Assembly (NCBI GenBank): GCA_027452205.1
Contig: DAIDGV010000018.1
Span: forward strand, 1-61,961
Length of the DNA: 61,961 nt
Source: a candidate division FCPU426 bacterium
GTDB taxonomy: Bacteria > Oederibacteriota > Muellerivitia > Muellerivitales > Muellerivitaceae
Direction: 5' to 3'
The notes beneath the pieces were generated by a model that worked only from the letters and a program-made list of their open reading frames with translations, was not told the DNA's origin and made no database searches. Both the position numbers and the translations under genes were made by a program. Of the stretch, positions 16,573 through 24,265 are shown piece by piece (position 1 is the first letter of the stretch; each line of letters begins with the position of its first letter).

Positions 16573-17504
16573 ACGGGGTTTCCCTTTTGGATCAAGCGGA
16601 AGCTGTTCAAGGTCAGGACCAACATCGAGGCCAAGAGCGCGGCACCGACAATGACATGGACCGAGGTTGGAATGATGGACTTTTCCGTGAGCACCACCAA
16701 TATGCCCAAAAAACATTGGATCCAGACCAGCAAGGCCGCGGCCGCGGCCGGCCAGAAGAGGGCCGGGACCTGGGTATATTCACGGCAAACCTTGAAGGCC
16801 AGCCAGTTGACCAAAGCAAGAACGACAAAGGCACCCACACGAGTGTGGCTGAATTGAAGGGTAACGGCAGCAGTCCAATCCGCCGGCAAAAGTTGACCGT
16901 TCGACAAGGGCCAATCGGGAATAGCCAACCCGAACCCGCTGTGTCGGGTCACCGCCCCGATGAGGATCTGGAAATAAATGACCAGGGTCGTGATCAGGGC
17001 CGCCTTTTGAATGGGATCGGAAACAATTTGCACGCTTTGCGCTTGTCCCTGGACCCAACCTTTGGACGTGACCAAGGCCAAACTGATGATGAGACAAAAG
17101 AAGATCTGCGCCAATCCCGCGTGGGCTACCGAGATCTGGGTCGGCAGATGGAGCAACACCGTTATGCCGCCCAGCACTGCTTGCAGCAATACCGCGCCTA
17201 AAGCGGACCAAGCGAGTTTTTTCACCCAAGTACGCCGTTCGGCAAGCTGAGTATAAATGGACAACCCCAAGGTAAGGATCGCCACCGTTCCAGCCACCAT
17301 CCGGTGACCGTGTTCAAAGAGCACTCCCCCACGCATCTCAGGAAAGAATTTGCCGAAGGACAAGGGCCAATCGGGTACCGCCAAACTGGAACCGGTGCTG
17401 GTCACCAGGGCGCCCGCTAATAGAAGAACAAAGGTACAGCAAGCGGTGACAAAGGCGTAAAGATGAAGATTAGATTGATAGACAGGAGACTTATCGGGAC
17501 CCAT
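16569..17504 (-). CDS. ctaA: Haem A synthase
   Basis: A 311-residue, eight-helix membrane enzyme (COX15/CtaA) that oxidises haem O to haem A. The two homologous halves each keep the family loop: SLAVPDWPLSFGKFFPEM and GLAIPDWPLSNGQLLPAD. Haem-ligand His residues are seen in FEHGHRMVAG, SVAHAGLAQ, QFSHTRVGAF and SVHVIVGAAL. It is the first gene of the ctaA-ctaB-ABC-SCO-DUF420-CoA-binding run, just after a strong terminator, so it needs its own promoter or read-through. Confidence 0.95.
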   Translation of the reverse strand: MGPDKSPVYQSNLHLYAFVTACCTFVLLLAGALVTSTGSSLAVPDWPLSFGKFFPEMRGGVLFEHGHRMVAGTVAILTLGLSIYTQLAERRTWVKKLAWSALGAVLLQAVLGGITVLLHLPTQISVAHAGLAQIFFCLIISLALVTSKGWVQGQAQSVQIVSDPIQKAALITTLVIYFQILIGAVTRHSGFGLAIPDWPLSNGQLLPADWTAAVTLQFSHTRVGAFVVLALVNWLAFKVCREYTQVPALFWPAAAAALLVWIQCFLGILVVLTEKSIIPTSVHVIVGAALLASMLVLTLNSFRLIQKGNPV

Positions 17505-17532
17505 GAAAAAGACCTTCTTTCACTAAAAACGA

Positions 17533-17562
17533 CAATGGCTCCGGGGTTTCCCGGAGCCATTG
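17533..17562 (-). terminator. Intrinsic terminator after the cupredoxin lipoprotein gene
   Basis: A perfect 13-bp stem CAATGGCTCCGGG / CCCGGAGCCATTG with a four-base loop. On the minus strand TCGTTTTT follows. It separates the cupredoxin gene from ctaA. Confidence 0.9.
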
Positions 17563-17582
17563 AGGATATTCACGAAAGTAAC

Positions 17583-18356
17583 TTAGTTGGCGGTGAAGGT
17601 GAAATTGACCGCCTTCGCTTCGCCGTCCTTGATATCGATCTTTTGCGGGGCCGATTCGCCGTATTTTTCCTGCCAAGCCACCAGCGTATAACTTCCCGCC
17701 GGAAGACCGCCGATCTTGAAAGAACCGTCGTCACCCGTGACCGCGAAGAAAGGATTGTTGAAAACACCGGCGAAGCAGTGCATCCAGCCGTGCACGTCGC
17801 ATTTGAAAGGCACGGGCATTTCCGGTTTGGTGAATTTTTTCTCGGTGATCATCCCTTGGTTCGGTTGACCTACGTTAAAACTATCGTTGATCTGGGCCAT
17901 ACAATGGACGTTATGCAAGGTCGGATCGCCGTTGACGATCTCGATGGGCTGGTTGACCTGCAAGGCGAACACATGGGGCTGATACATGCAACCCTTTTGG
18001 AGCAAGGTGACCGGCGTGGTCGGGGCCGGATAAGCCCCTGCACCCTCTTTGACGTAAACAATGACATTCTTCAGATCGCCCTTGGCGTCTGCAATAACCG
18101 TCTCTTCTTTGACCATGCCCGAATGCTGGGCTTTACAGACTGGATCCGCGTCCACGCTGAATAAGGCCGCCGCCGGAACTTTACCGGTGACCGTGACCTT
18201 GCCCGCGACACTGGCGGTACCCATCGGAACGGCGGCTTTCGCGCCGGACTTGGCCAAGGCTTCCATCATCATCTCGTCGTCGCTTTTTTGACCGCAACCG
18301 GCGGTCATGGCCAACGTCGCCACCGCCAAAAGGGCCCAGATTTTTTTCATTTCCAT
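17583..18356 (-). CDS. Cupredoxin-like lipoprotein, probable electron carrier
   Basis: A 257-residue protein with a lipoprotein signal (LAVATLAMTAGC), so it should be membrane-tethered and periplasmic. A plastocyanin-like domain is suggested by a His in NGDPTLHNVHC and the Cys/His/Met cluster FKCDVHGWMHC, the pattern of a type-1 copper site. The C-terminal 45 residues (GSFKIGGLPAGSYTLVAWQE) form a carboxypeptidase-regulatory-like beta module. AAAGGAG lies before the ATG. It stands alone between two terminators, yet directly between the bc-type operon and the oxidase-assembly operon; a role in shuttling electrons from the cytochrome complex to the oxidase is a fair inference. Confidence 0.8.
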   Translation of the reverse strand: MEMKKIWALLAVATLAMTAGCGQKSDDEMMMEALAKSGAKAAVPMGTASVAGKVTVTGKVPAAALFSVDADPVCKAQHSGMVKEETVIADAKGDLKNVIVYVKEGAGAYPAPTTPVTLLQKGCMYQPHVFALQVNQPIEIVNGDPTLHNVHCMAQINDSFNVGQPNQGMITEKKFTKPEMPVPFKCDVHGWMHCFAGVFNNPFFAVTGDDGSFKIGGLPAGSYTLVAWQEKYGESAPQKIDIKDGEAKAVNFTFTAN

Positions 18357-18383
18357 GGTCCTGCTCCTTTACCGTTTAAAAAT

Positions 18384-18413
18384 GAACCGCCAAACAGAGA
18401 AAGTTGGCGGTTC
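18384..18413 (-). terminator. Intrinsic terminator or attenuator before the cupredoxin gene
   Basis: Stem GAACCGCCAA / TTGGCGGTTC with a ten-base loop, followed on the minus strand by ATTTTTAAAC. It lies only 27 bases before the cupredoxin start. Confidence 0.75.
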
Positions 18414-18471
18414 GATCCTCATCCACGAACAGCGGAATTTTGATGGACTGGAACAACGGGATTCAATTTAC

Positions 18472-18500
18472 CCCCGCCCGCTTTTTAAAAGCAAGCGGGG
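18472..18500 (-). terminator. Hairpin after the eight-haem cytochrome gene
   Basis: A GC-rich imperfect stem (CCCCGCCCGCTTTT facing AAGCAAGCGGGG) begins ten bases past the cytochrome stop. The T-run after it is weak, so it may act together with the hairpin at 18384. Confidence 0.5.
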
Positions 18501-18509
18501 ATATTTGAT

Positions 18510-21317
18510 TTACTTTGCCGAGCTCAACATGAAGAGATAATTGCGCAACATTTCACGCTGTTTTTCCGAGTTGCCGTGGAAATACTGCGGCACTGGGGAT
18601 TTGTCATCCGGTTGCGGCCAGAAAGCCGGCATGCGCACACCCGGGGACAAGGCATCCGGGTTCTTCAGCCAATCCAGCACCCATTCGGGTTTCAACCGTT
18701 CGTGGACCTTCAAAAGATCCGGCGCGGCGGTGGAAAGGTCCGCCGGCACTTGGCTGCCGAACACGTGACATTTCTTGCATTGCAGCTTGTCGAACATGGC
18801 CTTGGTCTGGGTCAAGTCGCTGGCGCTCAGTTTCGGAACATTGATCGTCTTGAAGGGGAAAGCTTGTTCATCTTCCTTCAAGTTGAAATAGGTGATGACT
18901 GCGTCGATCTTCTCGTCGGTCCAGGCAAAGCTGGGCATATGGATATGCAACCACGGACGGATGGGATGGACGTTCATCAGGAAGTCATGGAACCATTCCA
19001 CTTGAACCTTCGCGCCTTCCTTACGCAGGTTCGGCGGGGCTAAGGAAAGGTCAATCCCTTCTTTTTGGTACATTTCACGGATACGCCCACCTTGATCCTC
19101 GATCAAGTGACAGCCGCGGCAGTTGAAATCGAAGATCACCCGGCGGCCTTTTTCAAGCAAAGGACCGTTCCCATGAATACCAGCGGTCATTTCATCCGGC
19201 ACATAGGTATTGGTCAAACCCAGTACCGCTGTGACGATAGATTCGCGATCCTCGGGGCTCAAGTGGAAATTAGGCATCTTCAACTTGTCATTGAAGACAA
19301 CATCCTTGCCGTTATCGAATTGACGCGGATTTTCCAACTTGGCGTTCACAAAAGCCTCATGTGTATGAGGCAAGCCTGTCGTGCCGAAATCCAATTGGCT
19401 GACCTGCTTGGTACCCCAATCAGACAGTTCGGTACCGATGCCTTGAGCGGTCTCAAAGCCTTGGATCATATGGCAACCGAAACAACCATATTTGCTCAAG
19501 CTCTTCTGGCCCAGATATTGTTCCTTGGCTTTGTCATCCATTTGGGCCAACTGGGTCTTAGCGCCGTCGATACCGAATTGGACCTTCAAATAGTCCAAGA
19601 TGAGGGCGTCACGGACCGCCGGGTCCGCTTGCGGAGCGCTAGCTTCGTCGAAGGCCTTGTTTCTTTTGGACATCAAGTAAGCCGTCACATCAGCAGCCTC
19701 TTGATTGGTTAAACGCAGCACCGGCATGCGAGTATCCGGGTTGAAATGGCGCGGGTTCTTGATCCAGGTATAAATGAAGGCTGCGGACAGTTTGCTGCCC
19801 ACCGAGGACAGGTCCGGCGCGAAATCGGCGTGATGCGAGGTCACGTCATCGATACCATGGCAAGCCAAGCAGCCGATCTCTTTGAAAATCTTCTTGCCAT
19901 TGGCCACACTGCCGCCCGCAGGCGCCTCATTGGGCGTATAACCTTCCGAATGGGTGTAGAGATAACGGACAATCGAATGTAACTCCGCCTTGTTCCGGGC
20001 GAGGGAATCCGGATCCGAATTATTCGTTTGTTGGAAGAAGCTCGGCATCCTGGCTGCGGCATTATAGGACTTCGGGTCCCACACCCACTTCTCGACGAAC
20101 TCTTCTTTCAATTTGCCCTTCACCCTCACTAGACTGGGACCGGCCTTGGTCAGACCTTCGAGGTTTTTCACTTTGTGGCATCCCACGCAACCGCGGGTGA
20201 TCATCAATTCGCGGCCTCGATTCAATTTAGGCGCGAAGTTCACTTGTTCTTGGGTACCATGACACTTCAAGCAGGAACCTTCGGTGTACTTCAATGGCAA
20301 CATGGTGCTTTGCACACCTTCAGGTTGCTCCCAGTTGTACTTTTCTTTCCATAATTTCGCTTGTTCGTCGTCGTTCGGGACGTGAGCGCAAGTATTGAAA
20401 TCGGTGGCTTGTCCCATGCCGCCGTGACAAATGGTACAACCAATCTTTTCCAACGGGTGTGGACTAGACGAGCCAATATAGAGATCCAAGTTCGGATGGG
20501 TACGGAAAGGCTGCGGGGCGTTCTCGAAACCCTTCTTATCGATGGCCATGTGACAGGTCATGCAACGGTCGACCCGCATAGTCTTGGCGAAATACATATC
20601 CTCAGGCAAGTTCTTGAGGACCACTTGTTGGATCTGGATGGTCGGCGCCAAGAAGTCGAGCATCATGGCGTTGCGGAAATAAAAAAGGAAGCTAAAGGAG
20701 TTCTTATCGATCTTGGTCTTTAACTTGAGGAAGTCCGCTTCCATCTTGGCCAGGTTGCCCGCAACTTCATCCCGGCGGGCGTAGAGGGTGGATAAGTCCT
20801 TAGCGACCTGGTCCTTTTGTTGATTGAGTTCGAAAAGCTTTTGGGTATAAGCATTGGCTTGATCGGTTTCAGCATCGATCTTTTTCTTCAGGTTCTCGTT
20901 ATCTTTACCCTCTTCACTACGGGCCATGTAGGTATATTTGTCGGCGTCGATCTGGGCCTTCAGGGGCTGATAATCGACTGTTTTTACTTTATAGATTTGA
21001 TTGTCCAGGTCAGCGGATTGTTTGTTGAGCTTGGAGATCTCAGACTCATGGGTTTCCAGGTCTTTCTCGGCCTGCTTCTTGGCCTCGTATAGTTCCTTGA
21101 ACTTGGCCACATCGATGTCCGAAACCACATCCGGGACCTGCTCAATTGCCTGTTCCTTTTGCAACTGCATGAATTGGCGCTGATAGGCCTTCCAAGGACG
21201 ATTGTAGTCTTTCCAGACCATCAAGAAAACACAGATCAAAAGAAGTAACCCGGACCAAAGGAAGACCTTGGTCAGTGTTTTGCTGTTATACGCTCTTTCG
21301 TCTTTGAAGTCGGCCAA
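18510..21317 (-). CDS. Eight-haem c-type cytochrome subunit of a Rieske/cytochrome b complex
   Basis: A 935-residue protein. One N-terminal membrane helix (about 18-35) is followed by the motif WKDYNRPWKAYQRQF, a long coiled coil (about 65-205) and then eight CxxCH haem sites at residues 252, 294, 349, 377, 483, 612, 733 and 847. The last five are each followed 45-70 residues later by a Met-Pro pair preceded by Arg, Lys or His (near 423, 531, 681, 794, 896), the usual distal-ligand arrangement of class I cytochromes c; the first three lack this and are probably bis-His or otherwise ligated. The start is TTG 21317 after AAGGACAAAGCC. It lies 15 bases after the cytochrome b C-terminal gene, so it very likely replaces cytochrome c1/f. 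Confidence 0.92.
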   Translation of the reverse strand: MADFKDERAYNSKTLTKVFLWSGLLLLICVFLMVWKDYNRPWKAYQRQFMQLQKEQAIEQVPDVVSDIDVAKFKELYEAKKQAEKDLETHESEISKLNKQSADLDNQIYKVKTVDYQPLKAQIDADKYTYMARSEEGKDNENLKKKIDAETDQANAYTQKLFELNQQKDQVAKDLSTLYARRDEVAGNLAKMEADFLKLKTKIDKNSFSFLFYFRNAMMLDFLAPTIQIQQVVLKNLPEDMYFAKTMRVDRCMTCHMAIDKKGFENAPQPFRTHPNLDLYIGSSSPHPLEKIGCTICHGGMGQATDFNTCAHVPNDDEQAKLWKEKYNWEQPEGVQSTMLPLKYTEGSCLKCHGTQEQVNFAPKLNRGRELMITRGCVGCHKVKNLEGLTKAGPSLVRVKGKLKEEFVEKWVWDPKSYNAAARMPSFFQQTNNSDPDSLARNKAELHSIVRYLYTHSEGYTPNEAPAGGSVANGKKIFKEIGCLACHGIDDVTSHHADFAPDLSSVGSKLSAAFIYTWIKNPRHFNPDTRMPVLRLTNQEAADVTAYLMSKRNKAFDEASAPQADPAVRDALILDYLKVQFGIDGAKTQLAQMDDKAKEQYLGQKSLSKYGCFGCHMIQGFETAQGIGTELSDWGTKQVSQLDFGTTGLPHTHEAFVNAKLENPRQFDNGKDVVFNDKLKMPNFHLSPEDRESIVTAVLGLTNTYVPDEMTAGIHGNGPLLEKGRRVIFDFNCRGCHLIEDQGGRIREMYQKEGIDLSLAPPNLRKEGAKVQVEWFHDFLMNVHPIRPWLHIHMPSFAWTDEKIDAVITYFNLKEDEQAFPFKTINVPKLSASDLTQTKAMFDKLQCKKCHVFGSQVPADLSTAAPDLLKVHERLKPEWVLDWLKNPDALSPGVRMPAFWPQPDDKSPVPQYFHGNSEKQREMLRNYLFMLSSAK

Positions 21318-21332
21318 GGCTTTGTCCTTAAA

Positions 21333-22421
21333 TTAGATATTAAAGAAAAACTCAGGGATACCCACGATGTACTTCAGATTGAACACCCACCGAAGCACCA
21401 TCTTGATGGGCAGCGCAGCCATCAACAGCATCAGGAACATCAAAACGCCATAGCGGACCACGCCTAATTTTTCAAGAAGCTCCTGCAGCACAGGGACCTT
21501 CTTGGTCAGAAGCGGCGGCAGGCCGATCAGGTAGAAACCAATGACCAGGAAGCCCCAGATCTCCCGGAGGAACCAATTGGTCGGTAAACCAATGCCCAAG
21601 ATACGGACCCAAACATACTCGGAAAGGTTCACGTTGTTGAGCACAACCACCTTATGCGGGTCCCAGTTCTCGTAGGGACCAAAGAAGTTCCAGCCCGGGC
21701 CACGCATGAAGGTGCCCAGGAAGATCAAGGTAACCCAGAGAATGAAGAACCCGAAGAGGAACGGCACGATAGCGAAAGGCCGTTCGTTGAAGGTGTAATA
21801 GCCTGAACCCTTTGGATTCTTGTCGATATAAGGAATGGCCATCAGACCGATGATGATGAGCGTGGGGAAAACCACCCCGGCCAGCCAGGGATCGTAATAG
21901 ACGAGCATTTCTTGAAGGCCCAGGAAGTACCAAGGAGCCTTGGAAGGGTTCGGCGTCCAGGCTGGCGTCGCGGCTTCTTCCAGCGGCGCATGCAGGCAAA
22001 GGGACCAGATCAGCAACACCACGCCGCCGATGATGGTGGCGATGAACTCGATATAGACCAAATCCGGCCAGACATAGACTTTTTTATCGGAAGTTTCTTT
22101 TTCGACCGGAGGCTGTCCTTGGGCAATGCGGCGGTCATTCACCACTGCTTGGCGGAAAGACAACCAAGTGAAGAACCCCACGCCATAGACCATCAAGAAA
22201 ATAGGCACATTATCCGGCAAGGTGGCGATATCACGGAAATGAGTGCTATAGACCATCGAGAAAATGATGAATCCGATGGAGACCCAAAGGATCTTCACGG
22301 CAAAATCGGGTTCGGTCCACTTTTCCCGGTACTTGATCATGGCCCAAAAGCCGATCACGGAAAAAATAAAATAAGACCAAGGCTGAAGTACGAAATCGAT
22401 GGCATCAAGTATGTAATGCAT
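21333..22421 (-). CDS. Cytochrome b, C-terminal (subunit IV-like) subunit
   Basis: A 362-residue membrane protein with about eight or nine helices. The central part matches the C-terminal half of cytochrome b / b6f subunit IV: SKAPWYFLGLQEMLVYYDPW, then VVFPTLIIIGLMAIPYID and ERPFAIVPFLFGFFILWVT. The Qo-site PEWY motif of bc1 complexes appears as APWYF. It is longer than subunit IV (about 160 residues), with an extra three-helix N-terminal part before residue 130 and a C-terminal extension. It follows the cytochrome b6-like gene by 35 bases in the same operon. Confidence 0.9.
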   Translation of the reverse strand: MHYILDAIDFVLQPWSYFIFSVIGFWAMIKYREKWTEPDFAVKILWVSIGFIIFSMVYSTHFRDIATLPDNVPIFLMVYGVGFFTWLSFRQAVVNDRRIAQGQPPVEKETSDKKVYVWPDLVYIEFIATIIGGVVLLIWSLCLHAPLEEAATPAWTPNPSKAPWYFLGLQEMLVYYDPWLAGVVFPTLIIIGLMAIPYIDKNPKGSGYYTFNERPFAIVPFLFGFFILWVTLIFLGTFMRGPGWNFFGPYENWDPHKVVVLNNVNLSEYVWVRILGIGLPTNWFLREIWGFLVIGFYLIGLPPLLTKKVPVLQELLEKLGVVRYGVLMFLMLLMAALPIKMVLRWVFNLKYIVGIPEFFFNI

Positions 22422-22456
22422 GGTCCCTCAAATAACCTAAGTTTTTCCCTGGCCGA

Positions 22457-23287
22457 TCAGAGCGGGCCCGAGATACCGCCGTCCTTACGAACACGCCAAA
22501 AGTGAACGGCCATCAAAGTAGCCGCCACGATGGGCACGAACACACAATGCAACACGTAGAAACGAATGAGCGTCGCTTCCGAAACGAAATGGCCGCCAAG
22601 AAGGGCAAAGTGGATGTCGGATCCGCCGTGCACCAAATGCACCCCTCCGATCTGGATCATTGAGGCACCCGGACCTTCATAACCCATGAAAGGGGTGGCA
22701 CGGGCCATATTGGTGCCTACCGTGATGGCCCACATGGCTAATTGGTCCCAAGGCAAAAGGTAGCCGGTGAAGGACAAAAGAAGGGTCAAGACCAAGAGAA
22801 CAACACCAATGACCCAGTTGAATTCACGGGGCGGCTTATAGGAACCGGTCATGAATACACGGAACATATGGAGCCACACGGCGATGACCATGGCGTGGGC
22901 GCCCCAACGATGGATTTCGCGCATGATACCCAGAGGTACGTGTTCGCGAAGGGCCACGATGTCGTAATAAGCGTATTCCGCCGTCGGGCGGTAGTAGAAC
23001 ATCAACAAGATACCTGTCACGGTCAGGTTCAAGAACAGGAAAAACGAAAGCCCCCCCATGCACCAGGTATAGCTCATTTTCACGCCCGAATGACGGGCCT
23101 TGACCGGATGAAGATGCAAGAACACGTTGGAAAGGACCGCCATAACGCGATTACGCGGGGTATCTGGATAGCCGTGGCGAAAGATGGACTTCCAGATCTG
23201 GCCTTCAGCGATGTTCTGCTTGATGGCCTCAGGGGAGGGGGCATCGGCGAACTTTTCGGCGATCATTTTCTTCAATTTATCCAGCAT
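22457..23287 (-). CDS. Cytochrome b6-like subunit (N-terminal cytochrome b)
   Basis: A 276-residue four-helix di-haem protein. The two haem-ligand pairs are visible: [18 protein letters not shown] (His residues 14 apart) and [20 protein letters not shown] ending in a second His, with 14 residues between as in cytochrome b6 rather than 13 as in bc1. The Qi/Qo-facing [19 protein letters not shown] stretch is conserved. AAAGGATG precedes the start. It is the second gene of the Rieske operon. Confidence 0.95.
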   Translation of the reverse strand: MLDKLKKMIAEKFADAPSPEAIKQNIAEGQIWKSIFRHGYPDTPRNRVMAVLSNVFLHLHPVKARHSGVKMSYTWCMGGLSFFLFLNLTVTGILLMFYYRPTAEYAYYDIVALREHVPLGIMREIHRWGAHAMVIAVWLHMFRVFMTGSYKPPREFNWVIGVVLLVLTLLLSFTGYLLPWDQLAMWAITVGTNMARATPFMGYEGPGASMIQIGGVHLVHGGSDIHFALLGGHFVSEATLIRFYVLHCVFVPIVAATLMAVHFWRVRKDGGISGPL

Positions 23288-23312
23288 GTCTCATCCTTTA
23301 ACGAAGTTGGGA

Positions 23313-24068
23313 TCAGCCTTTGTAATTCAAATAAGAGCCAGGGAGACCCCATTGGCCCAATTCATATTGGTACTTAATGCTCTGGTCGATCTGGATCTGA
23401 CCGTCATCGGCCAGGGTGATATTGAAGCGTTCTAAGGGCCGGGGAGCCGGACCTTCGAAATTGATACCGGTAATGTAGTAACCGCTGCCATGGCAAGGAC
23501 ATTTGAATTTTTGTTCGGCCTGTAGCCAGTTCGGGGTACAACCCAAATGGGTACAAATGGTGGAAAGAACATAGAAACCAGTGGCTTCACGAACAACCCA
23601 AACCCTATGGGACGATTTGAACCGTTCATCCACTCCAATTGCGTAGGTGTTGGGGAACCCCGCCGCGAACTTCAGCGGGGGTTCAAAGGTCACGTTGGGG
23701 AAAAGGAACCGAACAACACCGCTCACCGCGCCCAAAGAAGCGGCAGTAAAGGCCACCCAGGCCCAACCCAAAAGAGACAAGAAGGAACGCCGGTTGAGGG
23801 AGGGATCCATCGCGCCATGTTCGATCTCAGCTTCATGCGCGTGGACTTCTTTGGCTTCTTGATAGGAATGCCATAACCACTTGATCGTAAGGACTAGGAC
23901 ATAAACGCCTAAAGAAACAAGAGCGATGAAACCAAAATTGATGATAAGGGAGCTGAATTCAATGGAGGGATTGGCGTTCGTTTCCTGCGCGAAGGAAACC
24001 CCTTGGGTTAAAAAGACCGCTAAAGCAGTAGAAGGAAAACGATATCGTTTCGCACAACGAGGGTTCAT
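23313..24068 (-). CDS. Rieske iron-sulfur protein with extended membrane N-terminus
   Basis: The [2Fe-2S] subunit of the quinol-oxidising complex. Cluster ligands are complete: CTHLGC (about residues 172-177) and CPCHGS (190-195). Ahead of the Rieske domain lies a Tat-like RRSFLSLLGWAWV helix, and ahead of that an extra signal-like segment and a second hydrophobic helix (about 38-65) joined by a charged His/Glu linker. I choose ATG 24068 because GGAGC lies eight bases upstream and a signal-like sequence follows; the frame stays open further upstream without a good site. Starting at the later Met of MDPSLNRRSFL would give a normal Rieske N-terminus. First gene of the complex operon. Confidence 0.93.
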   Translation of the reverse strand: MNPRCAKRYRFPSTALAVFLTQGVSFAQETNANPSIEFSSLIINFGFIALVSLGVYVLVLTIKWLWHSYQEAKEVHAHEAEIEHGAMDPSLNRRSFLSLLGWAWVAFTAASLGAVSGVVRFLFPNVTFEPPLKFAAGFPNTYAIGVDERFKSSHRVWVVREATGFYVLSTICTHLGCTPNWLQAEQKFKCPCHGSGYYITGINFEGPAPRPLERFNITLADDGQIQIDQSIKYQYELGQWGLPGSYLNYKG

Positions 24069-24156
24069 GCAAATCGCTCCGGAAAGACACGAGATTTTAT
24101 CAGGACAAAAGTAGCGCTCCCCGAGAAGAGAGCGAACGATGCTGAAAACAGGCCGT

Positions 24157-24186
24157 ATTCTAGACAAAGGAACGGGAATGGGTCAA
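24157..24186 (-). promoter_or_regulatory. Sigma-70-type promoter for the Rieske/cytochrome b operon
   Basis: On the minus strand TTGACC and TAGAAT are separated by 18 bases, about 90 bases ahead of the Rieske start. It is the best sigma-70-like match I found in the window. Confidence 0.7.
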
Positions 24187-24265
24187 GCCACTATGAGGAA
24201 TATCATTTTCAATAACTTTACTAATTACTACGGATTCAGCTCCATGCCGAACGATCGGTCCAAAA

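Noticed and set aside
18510-21317. Octahaem protein as hydroxylamine oxidoreductase or nitrite reductase
   Set aside because: Haem spacing, Met-Pro signatures, coiled coil and the operon with Rieske/cytochrome b do not fit those enzymes.
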